Assembly (NCBI GenBank): GCA_963726315.1
Contig: CAVSBZ010000005.1
Span: 930,001-994,000 of the forward strand
DNA from: FEB-25 sp963726315
GTDB taxonomy: Bacteria; Chloroflexota; Anaerolineae; Anaerolineales; UBA4823
Length of the DNA: 64,000 nt
Direction of reading: 5' to 3'
Shown: positions 1 to 8,640 of the stretch, one piece after another
Layout: every line of letters begins with the position of its first letter
Position numbering within the stretch: position 1 is the first letter of the stretch
Notes under the pieces: model-generated
What the model was told of the DNA's origin: nothing
Seen by the model: the letters and a program-made list of their open reading frames with translations, nothing else
Databases searched by the model: none
Made by a program: the position numbers and the translations under genes

Positions 1-561
1 AGCAGCATTGATGAAAATGCCGTATCCATTGCGACTTTGCATGAAGGTAGTGAGATCGAATATGGAGCTCCAAAAAGAAAAGCCGGAAAGCTGTGGGTAC
101 CGATTACGTTATCCACCGGACAGCAGGCATTCATCCCCGGTGAGGCACGTATTTCGGTTATTCACGAGGGAGCGTTGATGCAGGACAACGTGGCGTTATA
201 CGCTGAGCCATCGGCAGATTCGCAGGTCAAACAGCAGCTCAGACTTAATACGAAGTTACTATTGCTGCAGAATGCTGAAGGGGGAGGAAAAATTTGGAAG
301 CGAGTTCGGGATATGAACGGGAGTGAGGGATACATCGCCGGGGATACACGCGTGCGTGTAATTCAGCAAAAAACCAGAGCAATGGCTCGAAAAAATTTAC
401 TCACCGGTGCAATGTGGCTGATCGCGGGTCTGGCGATCACATTTTCAGGGTCATCCAATACCTCCGGAGGTAGCTTCTCCCTGCTGGGATACGGCGCGAT
501 TTTATTCGGGGCGGTAATGGTGATCATGGGATTGGTGGCATTTTTTACTGCCAAGGTTTGA
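1..561 (+). CDS. SH3-like domain membrane protein, 5' partial
   Basis: The reading frame is open from the first base of the window, so the start lies upstream; 186 residues are visible. The visible part contains two stretches that read like bacterial SH3-like folds, each ending in a motif of the type FIPGEARI and YIAGDTRV, followed by two hydrophobic segments (about residues 135-152 and 161-182) that would anchor it in the membrane. SH3-like domains often bind peptidoglycan or peptides, but no ligand can be inferred here. The SH3 assignment is by pattern only. The gene ends 140 bp before the acetyltransferase and shares no obvious operon with it. Confidence 0.6.
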   Translation, partial: SSIDENAVSIATLHEGSEIEYGAPKRKAGKLWVPITLSTGQQAFIPGEARISVIHEGALMQDNVALYAEPSADSQVKQQLRLNTKLLLLQNAEGGGKIWKRVRDMNGSEGYIAGDTRVRVIQQKTRAMARKNLLTGAMWLIAGLAITFSGSSNTSGGSFSLLGYGAILFGAVMVIMGLVAFFTAKV

Positions 562-700
562 AGAAAACAAACTGGTTTCAAAATTCGACGGTTTCTAATC
601 TAGTTAAATCAGGCACTGCAGTAAATACCGTCGGTGGTTGGGCGACCCTGTTTATTCAACCAATTATTAATGGACACTATGTAGAGATAGGAGTGTTCAG

Positions 701-1255
701 GTGGAGCTGATCACGCCAAGACTGAGATTGCGGGAATTTTCTGAGCTTGACTTCCAGGCGTTCCGCGAGATGGATGCCAGGGCAGAGTTGCACACTTACG
801 AGAGGGAGCTGCCTGGTGTGGCGGAGACTCGGGATACCCTGAACTCGCTACTGCGCGATGCGTTGGAAGCTCCGCGGACGAATTATCGATTGGCAATCAC
901 TATACGCCCGAATGATACCGTCAAGGGGATCGTGAAACTTGCCCGGCAGTGGGAGGCGATCAGGGAATGGGAAGTGGGGTGGGCGGTGCATCCCGATGAG
1001 TGGGGAAAGGGGTATGCCAGTGAAGCAGCCTGGTATTTGATGGACTGGGGGTTCAAGGAGTTGAGTATTCACCGCACTGTGGCATTTTGCCATTCGTCTA
1101 ATACAGCATCAGTGAGGGTGATGGAGAAGCTCGGTATGCAGCAGGATGGCAAGTTGCGGGAGACGCGCTGGCTGCATGGCGAGTGGTGGGATGAGTATGT
1201 GTATGCGGTATTGGATAAGGATTGGTTGGGAAAGAAAGACCTGACAGGTTTCTAA
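701..1255 (+). CDS. GNAT-family N-acetyltransferase (RimJ/RimL-like)
   Basis: This 184-residue protein is a GNAT acetyltransferase, expected to move an acetyl group from acetyl-CoA to an amine. It opens with ITPRLRLREF, the typical beta-1 of the RimJ/RimL branch, and carries the acetyl-CoA loop WGKGYASEAA (about residues 105-114) and the helix SNTASVRVMEKLGM near residue 135. The start is GTG at 701, preceded by AGGAG. The substrate is unknown. An oddity is that the last codons (KDLTGF and stop) are encoded by the left arm of a REP-like palindrome at 1237-1269, which suggests that insertion of the palindrome replaced the original C-terminus. Confidence 0.85.
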   Translation: MELITPRLRLREFSELDFQAFREMDARAELHTYERELPGVAETRDTLNSLLRDALEAPRTNYRLAITIRPNDTVKGIVKLARQWEAIREWEVGWAVHPDEWGKGYASEAAWYLMDWGFKELSIHRTVAFCHSSNTASVRVMEKLGMQQDGKLRETRWLHGEWWDEYVYAVLDKDWLGKKDLTGF

Positions 1256-1269
1256 AACCTGTCAGGTCT
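1237..1269. repeat. REP-like palindrome, copy 1
   Basis: A perfect inverted repeat with 15-bp arms (AGACCTGACAGGTTT and its complement) around a 3-nt loop CTA. The same core recurs at 1991-2025 and 2709-2741, around a REP-associated transposase gene. This copy overlaps the stop codon of the acetyltransferase and could also act as a hairpin at its mRNA 3' end. Confidence 0.85.
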
Positions 1270-1312
1270 GGTATTAGAAAGATATGCTGATTAATGAACA
1301 GGAAATTTCATA

Positions 1313-1957
1313 ATGGGATTAAATTATTCATATTCATTTATTACACAATCAGATCATATAGATTCTCTTCTACAGCATCTTGCTGGTTACCTAGCAATTC
1401 CGGACGCACTTCGTTTACAGAATTCTCTACCTTGGAAACCTGCGATTGAACAGGCGGCTATCTGGGATAACGGGTATGAAGTCAGATATAGCCAAGGAAT
1501 AAATGGGATACAGCTTAGGGAACATGAAAGCTCGAATTACTTATGCTTAGCATTCCTCTTTCCAATTGACCACGAACTGGAGGAATTCCAACGCAATATA
1601 TTTCGGGAATCGTATCGAAAAGAATTCAAAGCTCGCATAGGTTGTATTTATACAAGCCTTTTTGTTGGATCTGAATTTGCTTTGCTTAAAGCTAGAGCTG
1701 CGACAACAGAAATGAGCCTGTTATTCAATGCATCATCAAGTATTAAGAAGGTGATGATAGAAATTAGCGAGTCTTCGTCGAGTAAAGCATTATTCTTCGA
1801 CAAAGAGGAACAATATAATTGGAACCTTCTTTATCCTGAGGCTCGATTATCTCCTAAACCATGGATAGATAACTTTTGGTCACCCCATCTTGAGGTGTTT
1901 TATACTGACATGTATTGCATGGAAGCGCTTCATCACTCCCGAATTTATGAATATTGA
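1313..1957 (+). CDS. Hypothetical protein between REP palindromes
   Basis: I do not recognise this 214-residue protein. It has no signal peptide, membrane span or familiar motif; it looks soluble, with several aromatic residues and mixed charge. It is clearly more AT-rich than the acetyltransferase before it, like the transposase gene that follows. It sits between palindrome copies 1 and 2, so the gene may have arrived with, or been bounded by, the REP-like element. There is a GGAAA stretch ahead of the ATG but no strong Shine-Dalgarno. It could be a passenger or an unrelated orphan. Confidence 0.55.
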   Translation: MGLNYSYSFITQSDHIDSLLQHLAGYLAIPDALRLQNSLPWKPAIEQAAIWDNGYEVRYSQGINGIQLREHESSNYLCLAFLFPIDHELEEFQRNIFRESYRKEFKARIGCIYTSLFVGSEFALLKARAATTEMSLLFNASSSIKKVMIEISESSSSKALFFDKEEQYNWNLLYPEARLSPKPWIDNFWSPHLEVFYTDMYCMEALHHSRIYEY

Positions 1958-1990
1958 TTTGGAAAGTTTAATGATGCCTAATAAGAATTT

Positions 1991-2025
1991 CAGACCTGAC
2001 AGGTGTAAAAAACCTGTCAGGTCTG
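1991..2025. repeat. REP-like palindrome, copy 2
   Basis: Inverted repeat with 14-bp arms (CAGACCTGACAGGT and complement) and a 7-nt A-rich loop. It shares its core with copies 1 and 3 and lies 50 bp upstream of the REP-associated transposase start. The pairing can extend weakly into flanking AATT on both sides. Confidence 0.85.
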
Positions 2026-2077
2026 AATTATTTTGATCTCGGCGAATTGATCGATCGATAAAAATGAGAATACAAAA

Positions 2078-2704
2078 ATGAAAACAGTATCTCCATTACA
2101 ACCCGGCCTGTTTTATCATATCTATAATCGGGGAAATAATGGTGAAGATTTATTTCGGGAGGAGAGAAATTATCCCTATTTTCTCAAATTGTTTGAAAAA
2201 TATGTCACTCCGATTGCTGATACATATGCATATTGCTTATTGAAAAATCATTTTCATTTTCTTGTAAGGATAAAAACTGAGGGTGAGATTGCTTTTAATA
2301 ACAAAAAATTAGGTAAATTTGATGAGCCTTCAAGCAAAGCCAATCTATATAATCCGTCTAGGAACTTTTCGAACCTTTTTAATGCATATACCAAGGCGAT
2401 AAATAAGGGTTACAACCGTACTGGAAGTCTATTTGAAAGACCATTCCAGCGAATTCCAGTAAGACAGAATTCATATTTATTGGAATTAATTTTCTATATT
2501 CACTTCAATCCACAGAAACACGGTTTAATAAATGATTTCAGGAAATGGCGTTGGTCTTCTTATAAGGCTATAGTTCAGAGCAATAAAACACAATTACAGC
2601 GTGATGAAGTGATCGAGATCTTTGGTAGTAGGAATGCGTTTGAGGAATATCACACTGGAATTATTGATATGAGGAAATTATCGGAGGTCATTGACGAATA
2701 TTAA
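2078..2704 (+). CDS. REP-associated tyrosine transposase (RAYT, Y1/HUH type)
   Basis: A 208-residue Y1-type transposase of the IS200-like group that mobilises REP palindromes. The N-terminus GLFYHIYNRGNNGEDLF is the usual RAYT opening. The HUH metal-binding motif is in NHFHFLVR (about residues 57-64), and the helix bearing the candidate catalytic tyrosine reads YIHFNPQKHG (about residue 148), followed by WRWSSYKA. The gene is flanked on both sides by copies of one palindrome, as expected for a RAYT with its REP substrates. Length and motifs look intact, so the enzyme may be functional. Known RAYTs nick single-stranded DNA at the foot of REP hairpins; that role is inferred here. Confidence 0.9.
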   Translation: MKTVSPLQPGLFYHIYNRGNNGEDLFREERNYPYFLKLFEKYVTPIADTYAYCLLKNHFHFLVRIKTEGEIAFNNKKLGKFDEPSSKANLYNPSRNFSNLFNAYTKAINKGYNRTGSLFERPFQRIPVRQNSYLLELIFYIHFNPQKHGLINDFRKWRWSSYKAIVQSNKTQLQRDEVIEIFGSRNAFEEYHTGIIDMRKLSEVIDEY

Positions 2705-2708
2705 ATAC

Positions 2709-2759
2709 AGACCTGACAGGTTTCTAAAACCTGTCAGGTCTAATATACCCGTCAGGTCT
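2709..2759. repeat. REP-like palindrome copy 3 plus a half copy
   Basis: A perfect palindrome identical in both arms and loop to copy 1 occupies 2709-2741, and an isolated right arm (GTCAGGTCT) follows at 2751-2759. The full copy begins five bases after the transposase stop codon. A complete palindrome plus a solitary half is typical of REP doublets (REPINs) that have partly decayed. Confidence 0.8.
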
Positions 2760-2826
2760 CGAAATCGATACCATCTAAACTTGCACGGACGTGGGGATAC
2801 AGTTATAATTGGGGCCTAATAAATTT

Positions 2827-2900
<74 letters not shown>

Positions 2901-3293
2901 CAGCTGGATCACATCCTGTCCCCGCAGGGGGGATTTAAAGGTTCGGAGGTTCGAGCCCTCTCGCGCCCACAGCTGCATCACATCCTGTCCCCGCAGGGGG
3001 GATTGGAGGTTCGAGCCTCTCGCGCCCACAGCTGGCATCACATCCTGTCCCCGCAGGAGGGTTCGAGGTTCGAGCCCTCGCGCCCACAGCTGGATCACAT
3101 CCTGTCCCCGCAGGGGGGATTTAAAGGTTCGGAGGTTCGAGCCCTCTCGCGCCCACAGCTGGATCACATCCTGTCCCCGCAGGGGGGATTTAAAGGTTTG
3201 GAGGTTCGAGCCCTCTCGCGCCCACAGCTGGATCACATCCTGTCCCCGCAGGGGGGATTTAAAGGTTCGGAGGTTCGAGCCCTCTCGCGCCCA
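2901..3293 (+). repeat. Six tandem copies of a ~69-bp unit ending in the tRNA-Val 3' half
   Basis: Units lie at 2901-2969, 2970-3028, 3029-3086, 3087-3155, 3156-3224 and 3225-3293; four are 69 bp and two are shorter (59 and 58 bp). Each starts with CAGCTGGATCACATCC or a close variant, continues with a hairpin (ATCC TGT CCCC GCA GGGG GGAT), and ends with the variable loop, T-arm and acceptor 3' strand of the tRNA (GGTTCGGAGGTTCGAG through CGCGCCCA). The units lack a 5' half and so cannot be tRNAs. The shorter units have deletions beside the hairpin, as expected from replication slippage. Long open frames across it in both directions are artefacts of the periodicity. Confidence 0.85.
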
Positions 3294-3358
3294 CAGATTT
3301 ATACCAGTCAGAAGCAGGCTATAGCGAATTGAAATAAGAATCAGGATGACCTTCAAAT

Positions 3359-3925
3359 TCATGATGCGAAGCCATCTTTTTTATGTCTCAAGGATTCAAG
3401 CGCCCGTTCAGCGGCCCACGGGACGGCAGAGGAAGGTTCGACACCTTCCAAAGCCTCGAAGACAGTTTCTTCAGCATCATATAACCTGCCATTATCCTTC
3501 ATCACATGGAGGATATGGTGCGCACTCTGACGAAGCCAAATGGAATCAAAATCACGTCTCAGCGCTTCGAGCAGGGCAGGGATGGATTCCCGACCCATAC
3601 CGATGAGCACATTGGCAGCAACCCAGCGCACACCAGCATGTTCGTATTTTAACTGCGCAACCAGGATGGGGATGGTGGTTGGGTCGCTGATGCCCTCGAG
3701 TACTTTAATGATTTCCCAGCGCAGCTGAATATTGGCATTTGACAGGGTCTTAATTAACTCCACAAGGGCAGGTTTACCGATGCAAGTGAGAGCTTCACGC
3801 GCCTGCACGCGGGTGTAACCATCGGCGCTGCTTAATTGTTGGATCAAGGATTGGACATCTGTAGATGGAAAATCCTCCAGACAATTTGTGGTTCGGTTGA
3901 TTTGGGATATCATTGGACTGTTCAT
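3359..3925 (-). CDS. HEAT-repeat protein
   Basis: A 188-residue alpha-helical repeat protein. From about residue 22 it consists of successive HEAT-like helical pairs with the usual spacing of hydrophobic residues, for example VQSLIQQLSSADGYTRVQAR, PALVELIKTLSNANIQLRWE, TIPILVAQLKYEHAGVRWVA and SIPALLEALRRDFDSIWLRQ. Such proteins are scaffolds for protein-protein contact, or phycocyanin-lyase-like; no catalytic residues are seen. It stands alone on the minus strand, and its partner is unknown. The stop codon is 65 bp from the end of the tRNA repeat array. Confidence 0.8.
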   Translation of the reverse strand: MNSPMISQINRTTNCLEDFPSTDVQSLIQQLSSADGYTRVQAREALTCIGKPALVELIKTLSNANIQLRWEIIKVLEGISDPTTIPILVAQLKYEHAGVRWVAANVLIGMGRESIPALLEALRRDFDSIWLRQSAHHILHVMKDNGRLYDAEETVFEALEGVEPSSAVPWAAERALESLRHKKDGFAS

Positions 3926-4105
3926 TTTCTAGCCCTGTTCTTGTAGTTGCTTCTAAATAGCTTCACATCTAATACTTATTATGATTGTATTTATGCATAA
4001 TTAGATACAAAATATCCTATTATATTAATCGAATTCTAAAGGAATGTCAACTTATGTTGGGATTAAGAAATCACTGAATCCAACAAATACCCTACTTAGC
4101 GTGGA

Positions 4106-4681
4106 TTATTTCGACTTCAAGGGATAAAACGCACCAATCTGCGAAGGTGTGGGGACAGGAAAGATACCTTCGTGGGTGGAATTAACATCCTGGATGGACA
4201 GAAAGGCATGCGGGTGGGTTTCATGAATAATCGATAAAACATCATTCAAACACCGACGGCGAACGATTGTATAAATCAGTTTTACCTCACCATTGGCACC
4301 GGTTCCATCGACGGCGGTCACGCCATAACCGGATGCCCGCAAGTGGGCGATAAGCGGGGAAGCGTGCTCTTGAACTATGGCGAGCACCACCTGGATGCCA
4401 ATCGCAAGACGACCTTCAATGTACATCCCCACATAATTACCCGCGGCAAAACCAGCGGCGTAAGCGACGTAGGCAAGCATGTTATGAGCATGGCTAACAA
4501 TCTGGGAGACGATGGTGATCCAGATGAACACCTCAAAAAAACCGAGTACCGGGGCTATGTTCTTTTTCCCACGCGAGATAAAAATAATACGCAGAGTACC
4601 AAGAGTCACATCGGCTACACGGGCAAAAAAAACCATCAATGGCAGGATAAGCCATATATATAAGCTGCTGTCGAAATTCAT
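4106..4681 (-). CDS. UPF0316 membrane protein (DUF5698/DUF2179)
   Basis: A 191-residue protein with three predicted membrane helices in the first ~90 residues (WLILPLMVFFARVADVTLGT; FFEVFIWITIVSQIV; AYVAYAAGFAAGNYVGM), then a soluble DUF2179-type domain (about residues 110-190). The signature ADVTLGTLRIIFISRG early in the protein is characteristic of the UPF0316 family. The biochemical function is not established; the DUF2179 half resembles small ligand-sensing domains. GGAAGGAG lies 8 bases before the ATG. No operon partner is adjacent. Confidence 0.85.
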   Translation of the reverse strand: MNFDSSLYIWLILPLMVFFARVADVTLGTLRIIFISRGKKNIAPVLGFFEVFIWITIVSQIVSHAHNMLAYVAYAAGFAAGNYVGMYIEGRLAIGIQVVLAIVQEHASPLIAHLRASGYGVTAVDGTGANGEVKLIYTIVRRRCLNDVLSIIHETHPHAFLSIQDVNSTHEGIFPVPTPSQIGAFYPLKSK

Positions 4682-4877
4682 TGTGCTGCTCCTTCCTCAA
4701 GTAATAAATCTATCTCTACCCATTTATATGATGTTCATGCGAAATACCTACCGTTATCTCTAATCTATAAGCCTGGTTATCACGCGGTGTATCTTCTTTA
4801 ATTGCAGCATGGATGCAGAATAAGAAGAACACACTGGTAGCCTCGGAAATTTAAATCCGAATGCTCCAACGTCCATA

Positions 4878-6707
4878 TTACTCAATTTTTGGCTCATTTC
4901 TCACCTCATCCGAGTAATTTTCTCCATCTTCCGCAAGTAGGATATCTTTGAGGGTGGAAATGGTTTCGCGTTCGCATAAGGTTGTGACCACGTCACCCGC
5001 ATGCAGAATGGTATCGCCACGTGGAATGATCACCTCTTCTCCACGCTGGATCGAGACAAGTACGGCGGCACGCGGGATGTTAAGCTCAGCAATGGTTTTG
5101 CCAATGGCAGATGAATCATCGGATAAGGTGACTTCAAGGAACTGGGTGCGTGTTTCCTCTTCCTCGGGCAGGGAGGAGAAGCCCTCACTAAGCTGAGCAT
5201 CCACCTCGGTGGATAACTGCTCGAAGACATCATCAGAAATGACGCCATCCTGGCGCAGGCTGAGCAAGGATGAGCGTTGGGCGCGCAGCATCTCACGCCA
5301 GCCGGTTTCCAATTCTTCTGATTCCAGAACTGGATCTGCCAACAATAAACCGCGCACCTTCTCGGCTAATTCAGCAGCCTGACCTGTCAGGCTGCGCTTA
5401 AGCTTTTCCCAGGTGTGACTGGACAGCATACCGTCATTGTGCATGCGATCAAGACGAGAATCGGCACTGCGTATAGCCGTAAGACGTGCATGCTGCAGCT
5501 CGTATTCGACCTGGGCATCGCTGCGAGTAATGATTTTCAACCGGCGGACAAGGGGAGACATGGTGGTGCTCTGGACGAGCAGGGTAAACAGTACTACACC
5601 GAACGTCATCACGCGCAGTAAGTCGCGATCTGGACCCATTGAAACGGGCAGACTCAGTGCAAGCGCCAGGCAGATGGCACCGCGCAGGTCACCCCAATTA
5701 AGGATGTGCTGCCAGCTCAGGGGAATTGGCTCAGCGACCCGCTTGACCAGGAAGCTCAAGCCGTAAACGACCACTGTGCGGGCGACAAAAACCGCCAGGA
5801 TGGCCCATAATATGGGCTGCCAGGAAGCAAGCAAAGCGGTGATGTTTACTTGCAGTCCGATCAACAGGAACAGCATGGAGTTAGTGAGGAAGGCGACATA
5901 TTCCCAAAAGTTGAAAATAACGATGCGACTGGTGGGGCTCATCCCTTGCTGACCGATATTTCCGTTCACCAGCCCTGCAGTCAGGACAGCCAGCACACCG
6001 CTGACGCCCAACTTATCAGCCAGCAGATAGGAACCGAACGCGAGAACCGTGGTCAGTGTAGTCTCAATCAGGTAATTGTCCACACGGGAAATGACCTGGG
6101 CAATCAACCAACCCAGGACCAATCCCACTAGAATGCCACCGATGGAGACAATGAAGAATTGCCCCAGGCTGGAGACCAAATTCACTTTATTGGTGAGGAC
6201 AACCGCCAGCATCAGGTTGAAGAGCACAATGGCAGTGCCATCGTTGAAGAGACTCTCCCCCTCAATCAACACCGTCAGGCGTTTAGGTACGCCCAAGGTC
6301 TTGAACAACGCCACCACAGCAACAGGGTCGGTAGCAGAGATCAGGGCTCCGAAGAGAAGGGCGATGGGAAGGCTCAGCTTAATACTGAAAAGCAGCATCC
6401 CACCAACGATGATCATGGTCAGGATAACACCGGGAACAGCAAGCAGAAGGATGGCGGGTAGATTTCGGCGCAGCTCTTGAATGTTCAGGTGAAAGGCAGC
6501 TTCGAAGATCAGGGGAGTGACGAATAATGCCAGGATCAGCTCGGGAGTTAGCTCGAATTTGATTGTTGATTGGAAGGTGATCAACAAGCCGGCAAGTACC
6601 AGGGCAACCGTGTAGGGGATGCGCAAACGGCGCACAACAATCGCGACGACAGATACAATTAGTAACAGTTCGATGATCAGGGTTTCGGTGGCTAAGAATT
6701 GCTGCAT
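4878..6707 (-). CDS. CPA1-type sodium/proton antiporter with TrkA-C domain
   Basis: A monovalent cation:proton antiporter of about 609 residues. The N-terminal two thirds contain about 12 hydrophobic helices with the CPA1 hallmark FNDGTAIVLF in the transport core and ATDPVAVVALFKTLG just before it. After a charged helical linker (about 400-510), a TrkA-C type regulatory domain follows (IGKTIAELNIPRAAVLVSIQ, then RGDTILHAGDVVTTL), which commonly binds nucleotides or ions and gates transport. The frame is open further upstream to a TTG at 6770, but the ATG at 6707 has GGAG at proper spacing and was chosen. It is transcribed divergently from the polyphosphate kinase. Confidence 0.9.
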   Translation of the reverse strand: MQQFLATETLIIELLLIVSVVAIVVRRLRIPYTVALVLAGLLITFQSTIKFELTPELILALFVTPLIFEAAFHLNIQELRRNLPAILLLAVPGVILTMIIVGGMLLFSIKLSLPIALLFGALISATDPVAVVALFKTLGVPKRLTVLIEGESLFNDGTAIVLFNLMLAVVLTNKVNLVSSLGQFFIVSIGGILVGLVLGWLIAQVISRVDNYLIETTLTTVLAFGSYLLADKLGVSGVLAVLTAGLVNGNIGQQGMSPTSRIVIFNFWEYVAFLTNSMLFLLIGLQVNITALLASWQPILWAILAVFVARTVVVYGLSFLVKRVAEPIPLSWQHILNWGDLRGAICLALALSLPVSMGPDRDLLRVMTFGVVLFTLLVQSTTMSPLVRRLKIITRSDAQVEYELQHARLTAIRSADSRLDRMHNDGMLSSHTWEKLKRSLTGQAAELAEKVRGLLLADPVLESEELETGWREMLRAQRSSLLSLRQDGVISDDVFEQLSTEVDAQLSEGFSSLPEEEETRTQFLEVTLSDDSSAIGKTIAELNIPRAAVLVSIQRGEEVIIPRGDTILHAGDVVTTLCERETISTLKDILLAEDGENYSDEVRNEPKIE

Positions 6708-6895
6708 GCTGCTCCAGGTTTTGCCTGAATTATTATATTCACTACCGGAAACACGGGTTGTGCCTTCCAAGATAATACCCTACTTTATAATGTCAGGCAA
6801 GACGGTAGGAGTATTCTTTACCAATCGTTTCCTAGAAGTACCCGCGGAGAGATGGTGGTTTGGGATGATATAATTTTTTACAGGAGGAAACGAGC

Positions 6896-7822
6896 ATGAG
6901 CTATAGCGACCAATTCGAGATAAAAACGGGCAGTAAAGTCAACCTGTCAAAGATCGACCCAGGCTATCACGAAAATTACTCCAATGAAGCGGCGGTTGCC
7001 AATGAGCTGAAGGACTACAGCCAACGATTGAGCGACCTGCAAGCCCTGTTATATGCTGAGAATAAACATTCCCTGCTGATTGTGCTTCAGGCGATGGATG
7101 GAGGTGGAAAGGATGGAACAATCCACCACGTTATGTCGGCGATGAACCCACAAGGGTGCTCGGTGGTGGGTTTTAAAGTTCCAACCGCGGAGGAGATGGC
7201 ACACGATTATCTTTGGCGCATCCACCAGCATACACCACGGAAGGGGCAAATCACAGTATTCAACCGCTCCCATTATGAGGACGTGCTGGTCGTTCGAGTG
7301 CATGAGCTGGTGACGAAAGAGGTCTGGTCACGACGGTATAACGAAATCAACGCATTCGAGCACCAGCTGGCAAATGCTGGAACCACAATCGTGAAGTTCT
7401 TTTTACATATCGACAAGGATGAACAGCTTAAACGATTCAGAGACCGCCTGGATGAAACTGACAAGCAGTGGAAAATAAGCGAGTCAGATTACACCGAGCG
7501 TGAATATTGGGACGGCTACCAGGCGGCTTATGTGGATGCACTAAGCAAATGCAGTTTCAGTTATGCCCCTTGGTATGTGATCCCTGCCAACCACAAATGG
7601 TTCCGCAACTTGGCAGTGTCACAAATCCTGGTGGAAACACTGGAAGAACTGAAGATGAGCTACCCCGAACCCAGCGTTGACCTGGCGGAGATCAAACGGT
7701 TGTACCATGCAGAAGTAGCGGAGTCGTCAGGTCTCCCGGCAGTGGATTTAATGTCCGGTGAAGCGCCAGGCGTTGAGAAAAAAGGAAAGAAGAAGGGGAA
7801 AAAGAAGAAAACGAAGAAGTAA
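6896..7822 (+). CDS. Polyphosphate kinase 2 family (PPK2)
   Basis: A 308-residue PPK2 enzyme, which transfers phosphate between polyphosphate and nucleotides. The Walker A motif is AMDGGGKDGTIHH (about residues 66-78), Walker B lies in FNRSHYEDVLVVRVH (about 122-136), and the lid region contains RFRDRLDETDKQWKIS. The product expected from this branch (nucleoside mono- or diphosphate specificity) cannot be decided by eye. The last ~15 residues are an almost uninterrupted Lys/Gly tail, which may bind polyphosphate or nucleic acid. GGAGG precedes the ATG. It is convergent with the SURF1 gene. Confidence 0.92.
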   Translation: MSYSDQFEIKTGSKVNLSKIDPGYHENYSNEAAVANELKDYSQRLSDLQALLYAENKHSLLIVLQAMDGGGKDGTIHHVMSAMNPQGCSVVGFKVPTAEEMAHDYLWRIHQHTPRKGQITVFNRSHYEDVLVVRVHELVTKEVWSRRYNEINAFEHQLANAGTTIVKFFLHIDKDEQLKRFRDRLDETDKQWKISESDYTEREYWDGYQAAYVDALSKCSFSYAPWYVIPANHKWFRNLAVSQILVETLEELKMSYPEPSVDLAEIKRLYHAEVAESSGLPAVDLMSGEAPGVEKKGKKKGKKKKTKK

Positions 7823-7829
7823 GGTAAGA

Positions 7830-8618
7830 TCAGCCGATACTTTCCCGATCGTGGGAAGGTTTTTTTTGTTTTTTCAACCACACCGGGTAGCCGAATAACA
7901 GCAAGCCGGCATAAAAGAACCACATTAAGGCAAACCCTATATGGGCTCCTGGGTTAAGGTCTGGCGCGGCGATCAAGCTGTGGGGGAGGGTTTCAGCACT
8001 GGTGCCAGGAGCCTGTTGGATATAAATATCGAGCAAGGGGTAAGGCAACTGTTCCTGGAGGCGGGGTAGATTAACGAAGTTCCAAAAATAGAGTTGGGTT
8101 TCACCTGGTGCCAGAGTTGGATCGCGCAGAGCACTGCCGAGCTCTCCCTTTTCCATGGATTGGCGGATAATACCCTGAACCACAACCCTTCCGGGTTGAT
8201 CGAACTGGCGCCAGGAGGAGGGCGAGTTATATTCCAGCGGGATCCAACCGCGCTCCACGAGCACAACCTGTCCATCGTCCATGATCAGTGGAGTGAGCAG
8301 CGCTACCCCAGGGTCGGTGCCGGTCATACGGCTCCTCACCTGGTTGCGCAGCACAACCTGGTGGTCGAAGTCATAAACACCCGCGGCAGTGACCGGGCGA
8401 TATTCCATACTGGCAAGGTCATTGGGAAGGGGATGTTCGTTCAAGTCTAGCGGCGGCAGATCCCGGACAGCCTGGAGGTGCTGAATCGCAGCCTGACGCT
8501 GGGCGTTGCGATCAAGCTGCCAGAAACCCAGGCGGATGGCGACTCCGATGGCAAGAATCACGATGAGGGTGGTCCACCACCACCTACGGGAGAACAACAA
8601 ACGCAACAAGGCGGTCAT
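7830..8618 (-). CDS. SURF1-family cytochrome oxidase assembly protein
   Basis: A 262-residue SURF1/Shy1 protein, which helps insert heme a into cytochrome oxidase subunit I. It has the expected two-helix layout: one N-terminal membrane span (WWTTLIVILAIGVAIRLGFWQL) and one C-terminal span (IGFALMWFFYAGLLLFGYPVWL) enclosing an extracytoplasmic domain. Family signatures visible are GFWQLDR near residue 33, YRPVTAAGVYD and VLVERGWIPL. It is the last gene of the minus-strand oxidase cluster, which fits its role. Confidence 0.9.
   Translation of the reverse strand: MTALLRLLFSRRWWWTTLIVILAIGVAIRLGFWQLDRNAQRQAAIQHLQAVRDLPPLDLNEHPLPNDLASMEYRPVTAAGVYDFDHQVVLRNQVRSRMTGTDPGVALLTPLIMDDGQVVLVERGWIPLEYNSPSSWRQFDQPGRVVVQGIIRQSMEKGELGSALRDPTLAPGETQLYFWNFVNLPRLQEQLPYPLLDIYIQQAPGTSAETLPHSLIAAPDLNPGAHIGFALMWFFYAGLLLFGYPVWLKKQKKPSHDRESIG
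7840..7867 (+). terminator. Rho-independent terminator after PPK2
   Basis: CTTTCCC and GGGAAGG form a stem around GATCGT and are followed by eight T residues, 18 bp after the PPK2 stop. The hairpin lies inside the last codons of the convergent SURF1 gene (stop at 7830), so it doubles as coding sequence. Confidence 0.8.
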
Positions 8619-8640
8619 TTGCTAATTGAAATACATGAAA

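Noticed and set aside
2901..3293. CRISPR array
   Set aside because: The whole unit is repeated and there are no unique spacers; no cas genes are present.
4343..4663. Plus-strand frames opposite the UPF0316 gene
   Set aside because: They are shadows of the minus-strand membrane protein, with low-complexity composition and no ribosome site.
5385..5396. Another REP-like copy (GACCTGTCAGGC)
   Set aside because: It lies inside the antiporter coding sequence, is only a partial match and lacks the paired arm.
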